From Mangrovimonas sp. ST2L15 (GTDB lineage: Bacteria > Bacteroidota > Bacteroidia > Flavobacteriales > Flavobacteriaceae), in NCBI RefSeq assembly GCF_001280515.1, contig NZ_LBIQ01000029.1:1-46385 (forward strand): a DNA stretch of 46,385 bases, read 5' to 3'. How positions within the stretch are numbered: the stretch's first letter is position 1; each line of letters begins with the position of its first letter. The notes under the pieces are model-generated. The model was not told where the DNA came from. It did no database searches and saw nothing but the letters and a program-made list of their open reading frames with translations. Below, in pieces: positions 9,897 through 18,427 of the stretch. The position numbers and the translations under genes are program-made.

Positions 9897-10496
9897 ATGA
9901 AAATAAATGGTCTCCTCCTGCTTTTCCTTATCGTTTTTTCCTCTTGTAGAAATAGTAACCATGCCACGATCCAGATAGAGGACGAAGTCGACACACCTGA
10001 TTCAGCCATTAGAACTGTAGAGTTGGATACAACTCCAGATTCTGATTCATTGCCTCGGGAAGATCAAATAAAGGCCTTTTTGGAAGATGATTTAAAAGAT
10101 GATATTCCCATTATGAGCCCTACAGACCGTAAATACCAATTTGAGGAAGTTGATTTAAATGGGGATAGCAAAAATGAAATCTTTATACAACTTACCTCTC
10201 CCTATTTTTGTGGTACAGGGGGATGCACTTATGTCCTATTAAGCTCAGATTATCAGTTGATAACTAAATTTTCAGTAACAAGACCCCCCATTTTTGTTGA
10301 AAAGAAAATGGTAAACGGCTGGAAAACGATATTGGTAAAAAGTGAAGGGCAATTCAAGGAATTGGTTTATAACCCAGACACCAATTCTTATCCTGATAAT
10401 CCTTCAGTTGTTGAAGATGCGCCTTTTGAAGCTCCTAGCGCTAGTGCGATTGTCCTTTTTGAAATTAATGTAGATTTGAACACTTTTGAATTCTAA
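9897..10496 (+). CDS. Hypothetical lipoprotein with a DLNGD-type repeat
   Basis: A 199-residue lipoprotein: the signal peptide ends in the lipobox VFSSC, with Cys17 as the lipidated residue. A low-complexity acidic linker follows (about 22-75). The folded part starts with DLNGDSKNEIFIQL (near residue 83), a calcium-binding FG-GAP/VCBS-like motif, followed by FCGTGGCTYVLL with a pair of Cys that could form a disulfide. It should sit in the periplasm or on the outer membrane. I do not recognise a named family or function. It shares a bidirectional terminator with the convergent PfpI gene and lies about 100 nt after the E1 terminator. Confidence 0.8.
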   Translation: MKINGLLLLFLIVFSSCRNSNHATIQIEDEVDTPDSAIRTVELDTTPDSDSLPREDQIKAFLEDDLKDDIPIMSPTDRKYQFEEVDLNGDSKNEIFIQLTSPYFCGTGGCTYVLLSSDYQLITKFSVTRPPIFVEKKMVNGWKTILVKSEGQFKELVYNPDTNSYPDNPSVVEDAPFEAPSASAIVLFEINVDLNTFEF

Positions 10497-10501
10497 ATAA
10501 G

Positions 10502-10529
10502 AAAAAAGCCACTAAATAGTGGCTTTTTT
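10502..10529. terminator. Bidirectional terminator between convergent genes
   Basis: A perfect 7-bp inverted repeat (GCCACTA / TAGTGGC) is flanked by A6 on the left and T6 on the right, so it works on both strands for the lipoprotein gene and the PfpI gene. Confidence 0.9.
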
Positions 10530-10549
10530 AATACATCATGTTCTAAAAT

Positions 10550-11110
10550 CTAAGCAACTTGCTCTTCATGTTTTCCTTCATACACCTCCTCAACTAATTT
10601 AGAACAAAACGCATTTAAATCATCTGGCGTACGGCTTGTAACCAAACCTTCATCTACAACTACTTCTTCATCTACCCAATTTGCACCAGCATTTACAAGG
10701 TCAGTTTTAATAGACCCATATGATGTTACTTTTCTATTATTAAGAACATTGGCCTCTGACAACATCCAAGGGGCATGACAAATAGCTCCTACGGGTTTAT
10801 GATTTTCAAAGAAGGATTTTACAAAATTTACTGCATTTCTATTTTTTCTTAATGTATCTGGATTCATAACTCCTCCAGGCAGCATTAATGCATTATACTC
10901 TGATTGGGAAACTTGATCAATTGTTTTATCCACCGAAACTTCGGTACCCCACTGACCATCTTTCCAGGATTTAATATTTCCTGTTCTGTCTGATACAATT
11001 TCAACTTGAGCACCTGCTTTTTCTAAAGCTGCTTTTGGTTTTAACAATTCACTTTCTTCAAATCCATTGGTTGCCAAAATAGCAACTCTCTTTCTTTCTA
11101 AATTTTCCAT
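10550..11110 (-). CDS. PfpI/DJ-1 family protein (type 1 glutamine amidotransferase-like)
   Basis: A 186-residue cytoplasmic protein of the DJ-1/PfpI superfamily (YhbO/PfpI branch). The nucleophile elbow is GAICHAP with Cys111 followed by His112, and the conserved acidic partner Glu18 lies in the N-terminal GFEES motif. Members have been reported as proteases, deglycases or glyoxalases, and the exact activity is disputed. The N-terminal MENLERKRVAILATNGFEE fits the family start. Upstream on this strand is a TAACTTTA sequence that resembles a -7 element but lacks the final G. It faces the lipoprotein gene across a shared terminator. Confidence 0.9.
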   Translation of the reverse strand: MENLERKRVAILATNGFEESELLKPKAALEKAGAQVEIVSDRTGNIKSWKDGQWGTEVSVDKTIDQVSQSEYNALMLPGGVMNPDTLRKNRNAVNFVKSFFENHKPVGAICHAPWMLSEANVLNNRKVTSYGSIKTDLVNAGANWVDEEVVVDEGLVTSRTPDDLNAFCSKLVEEVYEGKHEEQVA

Positions 11111-11266
11111 CTTCGTTTGATTTTTAAGGTTATTAATACTTAAAGTTACAAGTTTAGAAGGTGGTTCAAGAAAAATTACAGCCCTTTAACCCCAATTTAA
11201 TATGGGTTGTTAAAGTCTATAAGATTAACGTTAAATCAGGATTGAAAATGCTAAAAAAATTAACGG

Positions 11267-12271
11267 TTACATGAAAATTTTGACCAATAGTTCATTCAAA
11301 AGGTCTTTTTGGGAAAGTGAATTGGCACCCACTCCTTTTGACTTGACATCAAATTCCCTTAGCGTCGCTACTATAGTACTCACCTTTCTCATTGGGAAAT
11401 TTTTGGAAGCAGTGATATATTCTCCAGCAAAATATGGGTTGATTTTCAAGGCGGCAGCAACACTTCGTGATGATTTATCATTCAATCCATGTAAATGAAG
11501 CAATTTAGAAAAATACGTATAGAGAAAACCAATGGTCAGCACTAAAGGATTATCCTTGGGGTTGTCTCCAAAATATTTAACGATGCGATACGCCTTATTT
11601 TCATCTCTTTCCCCAATAGCCTTATGCAATTCAAAATTATTATAATCCTTACTAATACCTATGTTTTCCTCAATATGTTCAGGAGTAATTTGTGTCCCAT
11701 TAGGAAGGATAACCTGGAGTTTATTTAATTCATTACTAATCTTACTTAAATCCGTTCCTAAGAACTCTGAAAGCATCATAGCCGCCTTTGGAGTAATGGT
11801 ATACCCTTGCCCCGAAAGAACTCTTTTTATCCAATCAGGAATTTGGTTATCGTATAATTTCTTACTGTCAAAAACCAATCCCACTTTCTTAATTTCCTTA
11901 TAGAGCGACTTTCGTTTATCAAGTGTTTTATACTTGTAATTGAGCACCAAAATTGTTGATGGTTGTGGCTGCTTCACATAAGACACTAAATTCTCAATAG
12001 TTCTAGATAAATCTTGAGCTTCTTTTATGACCACCACTTGATATTCTGCCATCATTGGAAACCGTTTGGCGTGACCCACAATCTCATCTATGGATACATC
12101 ACGGCCATAAAGTGTCATCTGGTTAAATCCCTTCTCGTCTTCATTAAGGACCTCTTTCTCGAGCAATTCTGAAATACGGTCAATATAATAGGGTTCCTCT
12201 CCCATTAAAAGATAAATGGGTTTAAATTTTCTGGCCTTAATATCGGCTACTATTTGTTTGACCTCGTCCAT
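11267..12271 (-). CDS. holA: DNA polymerase III subunit delta
   Basis: This is the delta subunit of the clamp loader, which opens the beta sliding clamp. Its 334 residues match the usual size. The N-terminal part (KFKPIYLLMGEEPYYIDRI) has the non-functional P-loop-like fold of delta proteins. A middle stretch (QPSTILVLNYKYKTLDKRKSLYKEIKKVG) matches family motifs, and the C-terminal helical collar domain carries ALKINPYFAGEY. The gene is preceded by about 170 nt that include the terminator of the upstream LamG gene. The HsdR_N gene that, to my knowledge, usually sits beside holA in this group is here separated from it by the two LamG genes. Confidence 0.93.
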   Translation of the reverse strand: MDEVKQIVADIKARKFKPIYLLMGEEPYYIDRISELLEKEVLNEDEKGFNQMTLYGRDVSIDEIVGHAKRFPMMAEYQVVVIKEAQDLSRTIENLVSYVKQPQPSTILVLNYKYKTLDKRKSLYKEIKKVGLVFDSKKLYDNQIPDWIKRVLSGQGYTITPKAAMMLSEFLGTDLSKISNELNKLQVILPNGTQITPEHIEENIGISKDYNNFELHKAIGERDENKAYRIVKYFGDNPKDNPLVLTIGFLYTYFSKLLHLHGLNDKSSRSVAAALKINPYFAGEYITASKNFPMRKVSTIVATLREFDVKSKGVGANSLSQKDLLNELLVKIFM

Positions 12272-12380
12272 GTAAGTGTATTATTGGAAACGAATTTATT
12301 AGGAATTTAGGATTCAAAAATAGGGAAATTACATTCCAACTTGGCTAACAAAACACATAATATTCCAATCAAAATGTCAT

Positions 12381-12415
12381 AAAAAAAACCGCGACAGAAA
12401 TAAATCCACCGCGGT
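12381..12415 (-). terminator. Intrinsic terminator after the first LamG gene (minus strand)
   Basis: ACCGCG at 12388-12393 pairs with CGCGGT at 12410-12415. On the minus strand the stem is followed by an eight-T run. Confidence 0.75.
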
Positions 12416-12440
12416 CCCACATAGTTAGCTTAGTCAAAAA

Positions 12441-13661
12441 TTAAATTCTTACGATTTTTATAGTCTTTGTTTGAATTCCATCTACTTCAATATTTAAAAA
12501 GTAGATTCCTGATTTTTTATCCTGTAAATCAACAGATAACTCTCTGGATTGATTATCACTGTAAGTACCAATAATTTGTCCAGTGATGGTAACCAATGTT
12601 ACCTTATAATTATTTATCTCATTTAAAGAAATGGTCACGAAATCTGAAGTTGGATTAGGATATACCTTGATTCCATCAATAACAGAAGTATCAATACCCA
12701 GAGAAGTCACTTCCATACATTCAGAAGTAGTCATACATCCATCAAATGTAATTTCTACCGCATAAGTGCCAGCCACTTCAGGCGTAAAGGACTGTTCGGT
12801 AGCGCCATCAATGTATGCTCCACCATTATCACAATCTATCCATTGATAAGAAGCATCCGCTTGAAAAGCCGTTAGGGTAGTTTCCTCTAGGGTAATGAAC
12901 GGGGCACCCTCTACATAATTGGAAGTCGTTCCTGTTAGAGCAAAATTATTTAAAACACCGTCATTGCCTTCAATCAAATCAATAACAGCTGTAATCCCAG
13001 TATTGTCAGAACCAGCAGTTCCTTCATTCAACTGATAATTCGCCACAAGGTTTAATGTATTGGCACACATTTCTACGTACATTGCTGATTGTATTTCTGT
13101 ATCAGTTCTCGCTACATTCCATACTCTAACATCATCAATAAAACCATTGAAAAGAATAGATCCACCAGTAACTCGTTGACCAATTCTTAAATTTCCATAG
13201 CCACTAGTCGTATTAACTGTACTGAGTGACCCAGTTCCTTCTTGGACTCCATTCACATATAAATAGCCTATACTATTACTTAACACAAAAGCTACGTGAG
13301 TCCAAGCGGCAGTAGGTATTACATTGGCGGCAGTTGTAATATTAGCATTTGTTCCACCAGAAATATATTTAAGACTTCGATCACCTCCTACCACAAAGGT
13401 ATTTCGATCTCCCACGTCGTTATGACCATAATCTAGGATTGCTAAATTTGAAGATGGCGCACTCGAAGACACATAAATCCATGCCTCAAAAGTACGATCA
13501 TTATCTCCTAAGACACCAGTGAATGGTGTTTGGATATAATCATTACTACCATCAAAGCTCAACGAAGTTTGTGCATGAATTGTTCTAGGAAAAATAAAAA
13601 ACCCCAACCCAAATAAGAATAAACTACATTTTATAATAAAATTTGGTAATTTTTTAATCAT
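12441..13661 (-). CDS. Secreted LamG-domain protein with a type IX sorting tail (copy 1)
   Basis: A 406-residue exported protein. A hydrophobic signal peptide ends near residue 31 (TIHAQ). A LamG/concanavalin-like domain follows (about 32-205: LSFDGSNDYIQTP, TFEAWIYV, AAWTHVAFVL, GFIDDVRVWNVART). A cysteine-containing module comes next (about 250-318: YQWIDCDNGG ... CMTTSECMEV), and a type IX secretion C-terminal domain starts at VYPNPTSDFVTISL (about 332) and ends in KTIKIVRI. It is therefore exported by PorSS and anchored or released at the surface, probably in carbohydrate or cell-cell adhesion. It is closely related in every domain to the next gene; the two are tandem paralogues separated by 185 nt. 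Confidence 0.9.
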   Translation of the reverse strand: MIKKLPNFIIKCSLFLFGLGFFIFPRTIHAQTSLSFDGSNDYIQTPFTGVLGDNDRTFEAWIYVSSSAPSSNLAILDYGHNDVGDRNTFVVGGDRSLKYISGGTNANITTAANVIPTAAWTHVAFVLSNSIGYLYVNGVQEGTGSLSTVNTTSGYGNLRIGQRVTGGSILFNGFIDDVRVWNVARTDTEIQSAMYVEMCANTLNLVANYQLNEGTAGSDNTGITAVIDLIEGNDGVLNNFALTGTTSNYVEGAPFITLEETTLTAFQADASYQWIDCDNGGAYIDGATEQSFTPEVAGTYAVEITFDGCMTTSECMEVTSLGIDTSVIDGIKVYPNPTSDFVTISLNEINNYKVTLVTITGQIIGTYSDNQSRELSVDLQDKKSGIYFLNIEVDGIQTKTIKIVRI

Positions 13662-13778
13662 AGTAACATCATTTTAAGTTTATCCTTATAAATAAACCAA
13701 TATGTTAACTTTGTCATTCAAAAAAATTAACTCATTAACATTAAATTAACCTAAAAATTAAAAACACTGAGAACTATA

Positions 13779-13817
13779 TAAAAAAAGCCACAACAAATTA
13801 AATATTTGAAGTGGCTT
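13779..13817 (-). terminator. Intrinsic terminator after the second LamG gene (minus strand)
   Basis: AAGCCAC pairs with GTGGCTT, with extra pairing inside the loop (CAAAT / ATTTG). On the minus strand it runs into a seven-T tract. Each LamG copy therefore has its own terminator. Confidence 0.75.
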
Positions 13818-13846
13818 AAATAGTGGTTATTAGTGTTAGTTAAATT

Positions 13847-15058
13847 TTAAAGCTTCACAATTTTAAATGTTTTTGTTTGCCCCTTCTCTAATTCAATTTT
13901 TAAAAAGTAGATTCCTGATTTATGATTTTGTAAATCAATCATCAGCTTATTGGATTGATTACCATTAAAGTTCCCAATAATTTGCCCAGTGATGTTAATC
14001 AATTTCACATTAAAACTTTTAGTCTCATTCAAGGAAATAGTAACAAAATCAGCTGTTGGGTTAGGAAAAATATTAAGGCCCTCTATAACCGAAGTTTCAA
14101 TGCCCAGAGAAGCCACTTCCATACATTCAGAAGTAGTCACGCATCCATCTAATGTAATTTCTACCGCATAAGTGCCAGCCACTTCAGGCGTAAATGACTG
14201 TCCTGTAGCTCCGTCAATAGATGCACCCCCATTATCACAATCTATCCATTGATAAGTAGCGTTCTCTTGAAATGCTGTTAAAGTAGTTTCATCTAATGTA
14301 ATTAAAGGAACTCCATCCACAAAATTGGAATTAGCATCCGTAAGAGCAAAATTATTTAAAACACCGTCATTTCCTGCAACCAAATCATTGACGGATGTAG
14401 CACCAGTATTATCAGCTCCAGAAATTCCATCATTCATTTTATAATAAGCAACAAGCCCCGAAGTGCTTTCACAAAACTCAGTATACATAGCATCTTGAAT
14501 TTCGTCCCCTGTCCTAGCAATGTCCCAAATTCTTACTTCATCCATTTGCCCTCCAAAAAACATGTTATTGGTAGAGGCTGCTGCAACCCGATTTCCTATT
14601 AGCACATCTTCATACCCAGAAGGTGTATTAACATTTGATAAATTACCTGATATTGCTTCTGTTCCATTTATATATAGATATCCCGTACCATTATTTAGAA
14701 CAAATGCCACATGAGTCCAAGCATCTAAAGGTACCGTATTAGGATCTGTCCCAAGATTTGCAAATGATCCTCCAGAAACAAATCTCAAACTATTGTCATC
14801 TTTAATAAGAAAAGTGTTTCTTGAACCAGCAGCATTAGTCCCATAATCCAAAATTCCTAAATTGATTGAAGGACCTGGTGATGGTACATAAATCCAGGCT
14901 TCAAAAGTTCTGTTAGCAGATCCAAGTACACCTGCAAATGGTGTTTGGATATAGTCATTAACCCCATCAAAATTTAAACCCGTTTGGGCATTAGAAGTTA
15001 ACATAGTTCCTGCAAAGCATGCAGCTAAAAGCATTTTTTTGTGTAATTTTTTTATCAT
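13847..15058 (-). CDS. Secreted LamG-domain protein with a type IX sorting tail (copy 2)
   Basis: A 403-residue paralogue of the neighbouring gene with the same order: signal peptide (ending SNAQ, about residue 25), LamG domain (about 26-200), Cys-containing module (YQWIDCDNGG to SECMEV), and type IX tail starting at IFPNPTADFVTISL. The Cys module is almost identical between copies, while the LamG domains have drifted, which suggests an older tandem duplication with selection or conversion on the module. A TACCTTTA sequence on the minus strand (15082-15089) with a TTG 22 nt further up may be its promoter. Ligand unknown. Confidence 0.9.
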   Translation of the reverse strand: MIKKLHKKMLLAACFAGTMLTSNAQTGLNFDGVNDYIQTPFAGVLGSANRTFEAWIYVPSPGPSINLGILDYGTNAAGSRNTFLIKDDNSLRFVSGGSFANLGTDPNTVPLDAWTHVAFVLNNGTGYLYINGTEAISGNLSNVNTPSGYEDVLIGNRVAAASTNNMFFGGQMDEVRIWDIARTGDEIQDAMYTEFCESTSGLVAYYKMNDGISGADNTGATSVNDLVAGNDGVLNNFALTDANSNFVDGVPLITLDETTLTAFQENATYQWIDCDNGGASIDGATGQSFTPEVAGTYAVEITLDGCVTTSECMEVASLGIETSVIEGLNIFPNPTADFVTISLNETKSFNVKLINITGQIIGNFNGNQSNKLMIDLQNHKSGIYFLKIELEKGQTKTFKIVKL

Positions 15059-15081
15059 AGTTGGTTAATTTGAATTCCTTC

Positions 15082-15089
15082 TAAAGGTA
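15082..15089 (-). promoter_or_regulatory. Possible promoter of the second LamG gene
   Basis: On the minus strand this reads TACCTTTA, one base off TAnnTTTG. A TTG lies at 15112-15114 (22-nt spacing). The match is weak. Confidence 0.35.
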
Positions 15090-15190
15090 TCTATGACCAT
15101 TTGTAAGTTCCCAAAATTAATTTCCGTTTAACCTTAATTTAACCTAAGTATTTTTCTCAACCATATAACTTACTTCCCATTAGAGTTTGA

Positions 15191-15198
15191 TACATTTG
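15191..15198 (+). promoter_or_regulatory. -7 element TACATTTG of the HsdR_N gene
   Basis: An exact TAnnTTTG match ends only 4 nt before the GTG start codon at 15203. Transcription would begin at or very near the start codon, giving a leaderless or almost leaderless mRNA. No -33 TTG is evident. Confidence 0.55.
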
Positions 15199-15202
15199 TG
15201 GC

Positions 15203-15649
15203 GTGGTTGCATTAAATTTTCCTACATATTCGTTCAGGTTCAAACAGATAGATGGCAAAGCCTATATTTTTGACTGTATCCGAAAAAAATTCATTCAACT
15301 ACAGCCCGAAGAATGGGTTAGACAACACTGTATTCAGTATTTGATGCAAGAAAAAGGCTATCCCAGTTCTTTAATCAATGTAGAAAAGGAGATTCATTTA
15401 AATGGTCTCAAAAAACGCTACGATATCGTGGTGTTTCATCCAGATGGTTCTATTCATCTGATTGTAGAATGCAAAGCACCAAACATTGCTATTTCACAAG
15501 CTACTTTTGATCAAATTGCTCGCTACAACTTAACCCTTAAGTCTGATCTATTGATGGTCACCAACGGAATTAATCACTATTATTGTCACATGGATTGGCA
15601 AAACGAATGCTATAATTTTTTAAAAACCCTACCAAAGTATACTATATGA
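15203..15649 (+). CDS. Small HsdR N-terminal-domain protein (PD-(D/E)XK nuclease fold)
   Basis: A 148-residue protein of the HsdR_N family, which carries only the nuclease-fold domain of type I restriction R subunits. The catalytic pattern D74-(x14)-E89-x-K91 (KRYDIVVFHPDG ... IVECKAP) and a following Gln (Q99) are intact, so it could be an active nuclease. It has no helicase domain and no hsdM/hsdS neighbours, so it is not a restriction system by itself; its cellular role is unknown. The GTG start (VVALNFP) is chosen because family members begin just before LNFP and no in-frame ATG exists there. It overlaps the next gene by 4 nt (ATGA). Confidence 0.85.
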   Translation: MVALNFPTYSFRFKQIDGKAYIFDCIRKKFIQLQPEEWVRQHCIQYLMQEKGYPSSLINVEKEIHLNGLKKRYDIVVFHPDGSIHLIVECKAPNIAISQATFDQIARYNLTLKSDLLMVTNGINHYYCHMDWQNECYNFLKTLPKYTI

Positions 15650-16644
15650 CTCTTGCAGTAGCCATTTTAAATTGGAACGGAAAAGACTTATTGCAGCAAT
15701 TTCTTCCATCTGTGGTAGCCCATTCCCCAAAAGCAGATATTTATGTTATTGATAATGCCTCATCAGATGATTCGGTGGCATGGGTTGAAAAAAACTTCCC
15801 TATAGTAAAAGTTATAGTTAACAAAGAAAATGGTGGATATGCTAAAGGGTATAACGACGGTCTTTCACAAATAAATGCTGACGTTTTTTGCTTATTGAAT
15901 AGTGATGTGGAAGTAACTCCTAATTGGTTAGATCCCATTGTCGAAGAGTTCAACACCTATCCAATGTCAGCTCTAATCCAACCCAAGATTTTAAGCTACC
16001 ACGATAAAGATCATTTTGAATATGCTGGAGCAGCCGGTGGATTCATTGATAAATTGGGTTATCCTTTTTGCCGCGGACGTATCTTTGATACCGTTGAAAA
16101 AGACCTAGGTCAATACAACGAACGCTCTCCTATTTTTTGGGCCTCTGGAGCTTGTTTGTTTATAAAAAGTGACACTTTTCATAAATTGGGTGGTTTCGAT
16201 GAGTCCTTTTTTGCTCATATGGAAGAAATAGACCTATGCTGGCGCGCTTTTAATCAAAACCTAAAAACCATCTATCTTCCAAGCAGCATTATATATCATG
16301 TAGGAGGTGCTACTTTAAAAAATACGAATCCGAGAAAAACCTATCTCAATTTTAGAAACAGTCTGTTCACATTGACTAAAAATGCCTACGGGCCTATTTG
16401 GGCACTCATCTTCATGCGATTGGTTTTAGATGGAGTTGCTGGCATCAAATTTCTTTTGGAATTAAAACCGCAACATACCGTTTCAATTTTGAAAGCACAC
16501 CTTTCGTTTTATTCAAAACTACCCTACTTAATTTCGAAAAGAAAACAACAAAGTTTGTCCAAAGAATACTTTTACACCAATTCCATCGTTTGGACATACT
16601 ATGTGCGAAAATGCCAAACCTTTGACCGCTTACATAAATGTTAA
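15646..16644 (+). CDS. Family 2 glycosyltransferase
   Basis: A 332-residue GT-A fold glycosyltransferase of the rhamnosyltransferase-like GT2 group. It shows the nucleotide-sugar-binding start LAVAILNWNGKDLL, VIDNASSDDS (about 34-43), the metal-binding LLNSDVEV, the acceptor-site region WASGACLFIK and the FFAHMEEIDLCWRA motif. The C-terminal 90 residues contain one hydrophobic amphipathic segment and could touch the inner membrane. It is translationally coupled to the HsdR_N gene by ATGA overlap. It probably transfers a sugar in surface polysaccharide or glycoprotein glycan synthesis; donor and acceptor are not deducible. Confidence 0.92.
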   Translation: MTLAVAILNWNGKDLLQQFLPSVVAHSPKADIYVIDNASSDDSVAWVEKNFPIVKVIVNKENGGYAKGYNDGLSQINADVFCLLNSDVEVTPNWLDPIVEEFNTYPMSALIQPKILSYHDKDHFEYAGAAGGFIDKLGYPFCRGRIFDTVEKDLGQYNERSPIFWASGACLFIKSDTFHKLGGFDESFFAHMEEIDLCWRAFNQNLKTIYLPSSIIYHVGGATLKNTNPRKTYLNFRNSLFTLTKNAYGPIWALIFMRLVLDGVAGIKFLLELKPQHTVSILKAHLSFYSKLPYLISKRKQQSLSKEYFYTNSIVWTYYVRKCQTFDRLHKC

Positions 16645-16684
16645 ATTTTATGTTAATCCCCATTCAAACAAGGCTTGTTTTGCA

Positions 16685-16692
16685 TAATTTTG
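16685..16692 (+). promoter_or_regulatory. -7 element TAATTTTG of the OmpA-like gene
   Basis: An exact TAnnTTTG match about 38 nt before ATG 16730. I found no -33 TTG at a standard distance. Confidence 0.5.
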
Positions 16693-16729
16693 AAATGTTA
16701 AATTTTTAATTATTTAATCATAAACTATC

Positions 16730-17650
16730 ATGAAAAAATTAATGTTATTGAGTGTTTTATCCTTAGTTCTTCTGGGATCCTGTGTTTCTAAAAAGGAATA
16801 TGCTGCACTTGAGGCAAAACAAAAAGAAACGCAAGATTTGCTAAACTCTGCAACAGTGAAATTAAATAGCTGTTTAGCTGAACAAGCAGCGGCAGCAGCG
16901 CGTGTTGAGCAAATGAGAGACCAACTTGAAGACCTAAGAAAAGCTAATCAAGATTTAATAGATACAAAAGGAAACTTAACAACCTTAACGCAAAAAGGTG
17001 CTGAAAACCTTGAGAAATCTTTGGAAAGCTTAAAGGAAAAAGATCTTAAAATCACCCGTTTACAAGACGCTTTAAACAAAAAAGATAGTGTGACCCTAGC
17101 AGTCGTTACCAGCTTGAAAAAAGCGGTTGGAATCAACGACCCAGATATCGAAATCAATGTTGAAAAAGGAGTTGTATTCATCTCTATTGCTGATAAATTA
17201 TTATTCCAAAGCGGAAGTTACACGGTAACTTCTAGAGCTCAAGAAGTATTAGGTAAAGTAGCTAAGGTGGTTAACAGCAAACCAGACTTTGAATGTATGG
17301 TTGAAGCTCATACAGACAACGTACCTTACAACAAAGGAGGCGTATTAAAAGACAACTGGGATTTAAGTGTAAAAAGAGCAACTTCTGTGGTAAGAGTACT
17401 TCAAGATTTAGGTGTACAACCTAAACAATTGATTGCTGCCGGTAGAAGTTTCTATGCGCCTGTTGCTTCAAATGATACTGCTGATGGTAGAGCTCAAAAC
17501 AGAAGAACCAGAATCGTAGTTATGCCTAAAATTGACCAATTCTATGAAATGGTTGAAAAAGAAATGAAAAATCTTGCTGAAGGAAACGGTGCTGCTGAAC
17601 AAACGGCTCCTGCTACTGAAGCAACTGAAGAAGGAGAAGGAGAAGATTAA
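16730..17650 (+). CDS. OmpA-family peptidoglycan-binding lipoprotein
   Basis: A 306-residue outer-membrane lipoprotein. The signal peptide ends in the lipobox LLGSC with Cys18. A long coiled coil rich in Glu/Lys/Leu occupies about 20-125. The OmpA C-terminal domain (about 150-270) has the peptidoglycan-binding features MVEAHTDNVPYNKGG, WDLSVKRATSVVRVL and GRAQNRRTRIVV, including the Asp and Arg that contact diaminopimelate. The tail is a low-complexity acidic stretch (EATEEGEGED). It tethers the outer membrane to peptidoglycan. Single gene with its own promoter and a strong terminator. Confidence 0.93.
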   Translation: MKKLMLLSVLSLVLLGSCVSKKEYAALEAKQKETQDLLNSATVKLNSCLAEQAAAAARVEQMRDQLEDLRKANQDLIDTKGNLTTLTQKGAENLEKSLESLKEKDLKITRLQDALNKKDSVTLAVVTSLKKAVGINDPDIEINVEKGVVFISIADKLLFQSGSYTVTSRAQEVLGKVAKVVNSKPDFECMVEAHTDNVPYNKGGVLKDNWDLSVKRATSVVRVLQDLGVQPKQLIAAGRSFYAPVASNDTADGRAQNRRTRIVVMPKIDQFYEMVEKEMKNLAEGNGAAEQTAPATEATEEGEGED

Positions 17651-17670
17651 TCTTTCTCAATATAGAACAT

Positions 17671-17699
17671 AAAAAAGTCCGACGCATGTCGGACTTTTT
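17671..17699. terminator. Bidirectional terminator between OmpA-like and YciO-like genes
   Basis: A perfect 9-bp AGTCCGACG-type stem around GCAT is flanked by A6 and T5, so it is usable by both convergent transcripts. Confidence 0.9.
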
Positions 17700-17715
17700 A
17701 TTTTTATAAGTTTTT

Positions 17716-18336
17716 TTAAAAGATTTCCAGACTTCCTTTCCCCTCCCTTAATACAACAGGAGTGTCTTCAGACAAGTCAATAATGGTAGACGGTTCATTG
17801 TCACCATAACCACCATCAATAACCAAGTCTACTAACCTATCCCATTTTTCATAGATCAATTCAGGGTCGGTTGTATATTCCAAAATTTCATCCTCATCAT
17901 ATATGGAAGTTGAAATAATAGGATTACCAAGTTGCTTTACAATTTCAATAGCAATTTTATTATCAGGAACACGAATCCCTACTGTTCGTTTCTTTTTAAA
18001 AGCCGTAGGTAATGTTTTTGCTCCAGGCAGGACAAATGTATAGGGACCCGGTAAGGCTCGTTTTAAAATTTTAAAAGTGGCGGTATCTATTTGTTTGACA
18101 TAGTCACTTAAATTACTCAAATCTTCACATACAAATGAAAAATTGGCTTTTTCCAACTTCACCCCTTTAATACGGGCCACTTTTTCCAAAGCCTCCTTAT
18201 TGGTGATATCACATCCCAAACCATAAACCGTATCTGTCGGGTAAATAATCAATCCGCCTGCACGTAAAATTTTTACCACTTTTTGAATTTCCCTCGGATT
18301 GGGATTTTCTTCATAAATCCTTATGAATTCAGCCAT
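17716..18336 (-). CDS. Sua5/YciO/YrdC-family protein, YciO-like branch
   Basis: A 206-residue YrdC-fold protein. Annotation pipelines would call it L-threonylcarbamoyladenylate synthase, the first enzyme of tRNA t6A formation, which makes threonylcarbamoyl-AMP from Thr, bicarbonate and ATP. Visible motifs are GGLIIYPTDTVYGLGCD, LKRALPGPYTFVL and KRTVGIRVPDN. The segment after GNPIISTS reads IYDEDEI and the C-terminus DTPVVLREGKGSLEIF matches the E. coli YciO pattern better than TsaC, which has a SAN motif. YciO proteins are thought to have weak or different activity. It shares a bidirectional terminator with the OmpA-like gene. Confidence 0.85.
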   Translation of the reverse strand: MAEFIRIYEENPNPREIQKVVKILRAGGLIIYPTDTVYGLGCDITNKEALEKVARIKGVKLEKANFSFVCEDLSNLSDYVKQIDTATFKILKRALPGPYTFVLPGAKTLPTAFKKKRTVGIRVPDNKIAIEIVKQLGNPIISTSIYDEDEILEYTTDPELIYEKWDRLVDLVIDGGYGDNEPSTIIDLSEDTPVVLREGKGSLEIF

Positions 18337-18427
18337 ATATAATCGTATTTAACACAAATTTACGCCATTAATTCCATTTAATTTTGATTATCATGTAACA
18401 TAAAATGGTTCCTGCAGTCTATTAAGT

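Noticed and set aside
15203-15649. Type I restriction-modification system
   Set aside because: Only the nuclease-fold domain is present; there is no helicase part and no hsdM or hsdS gene nearby.
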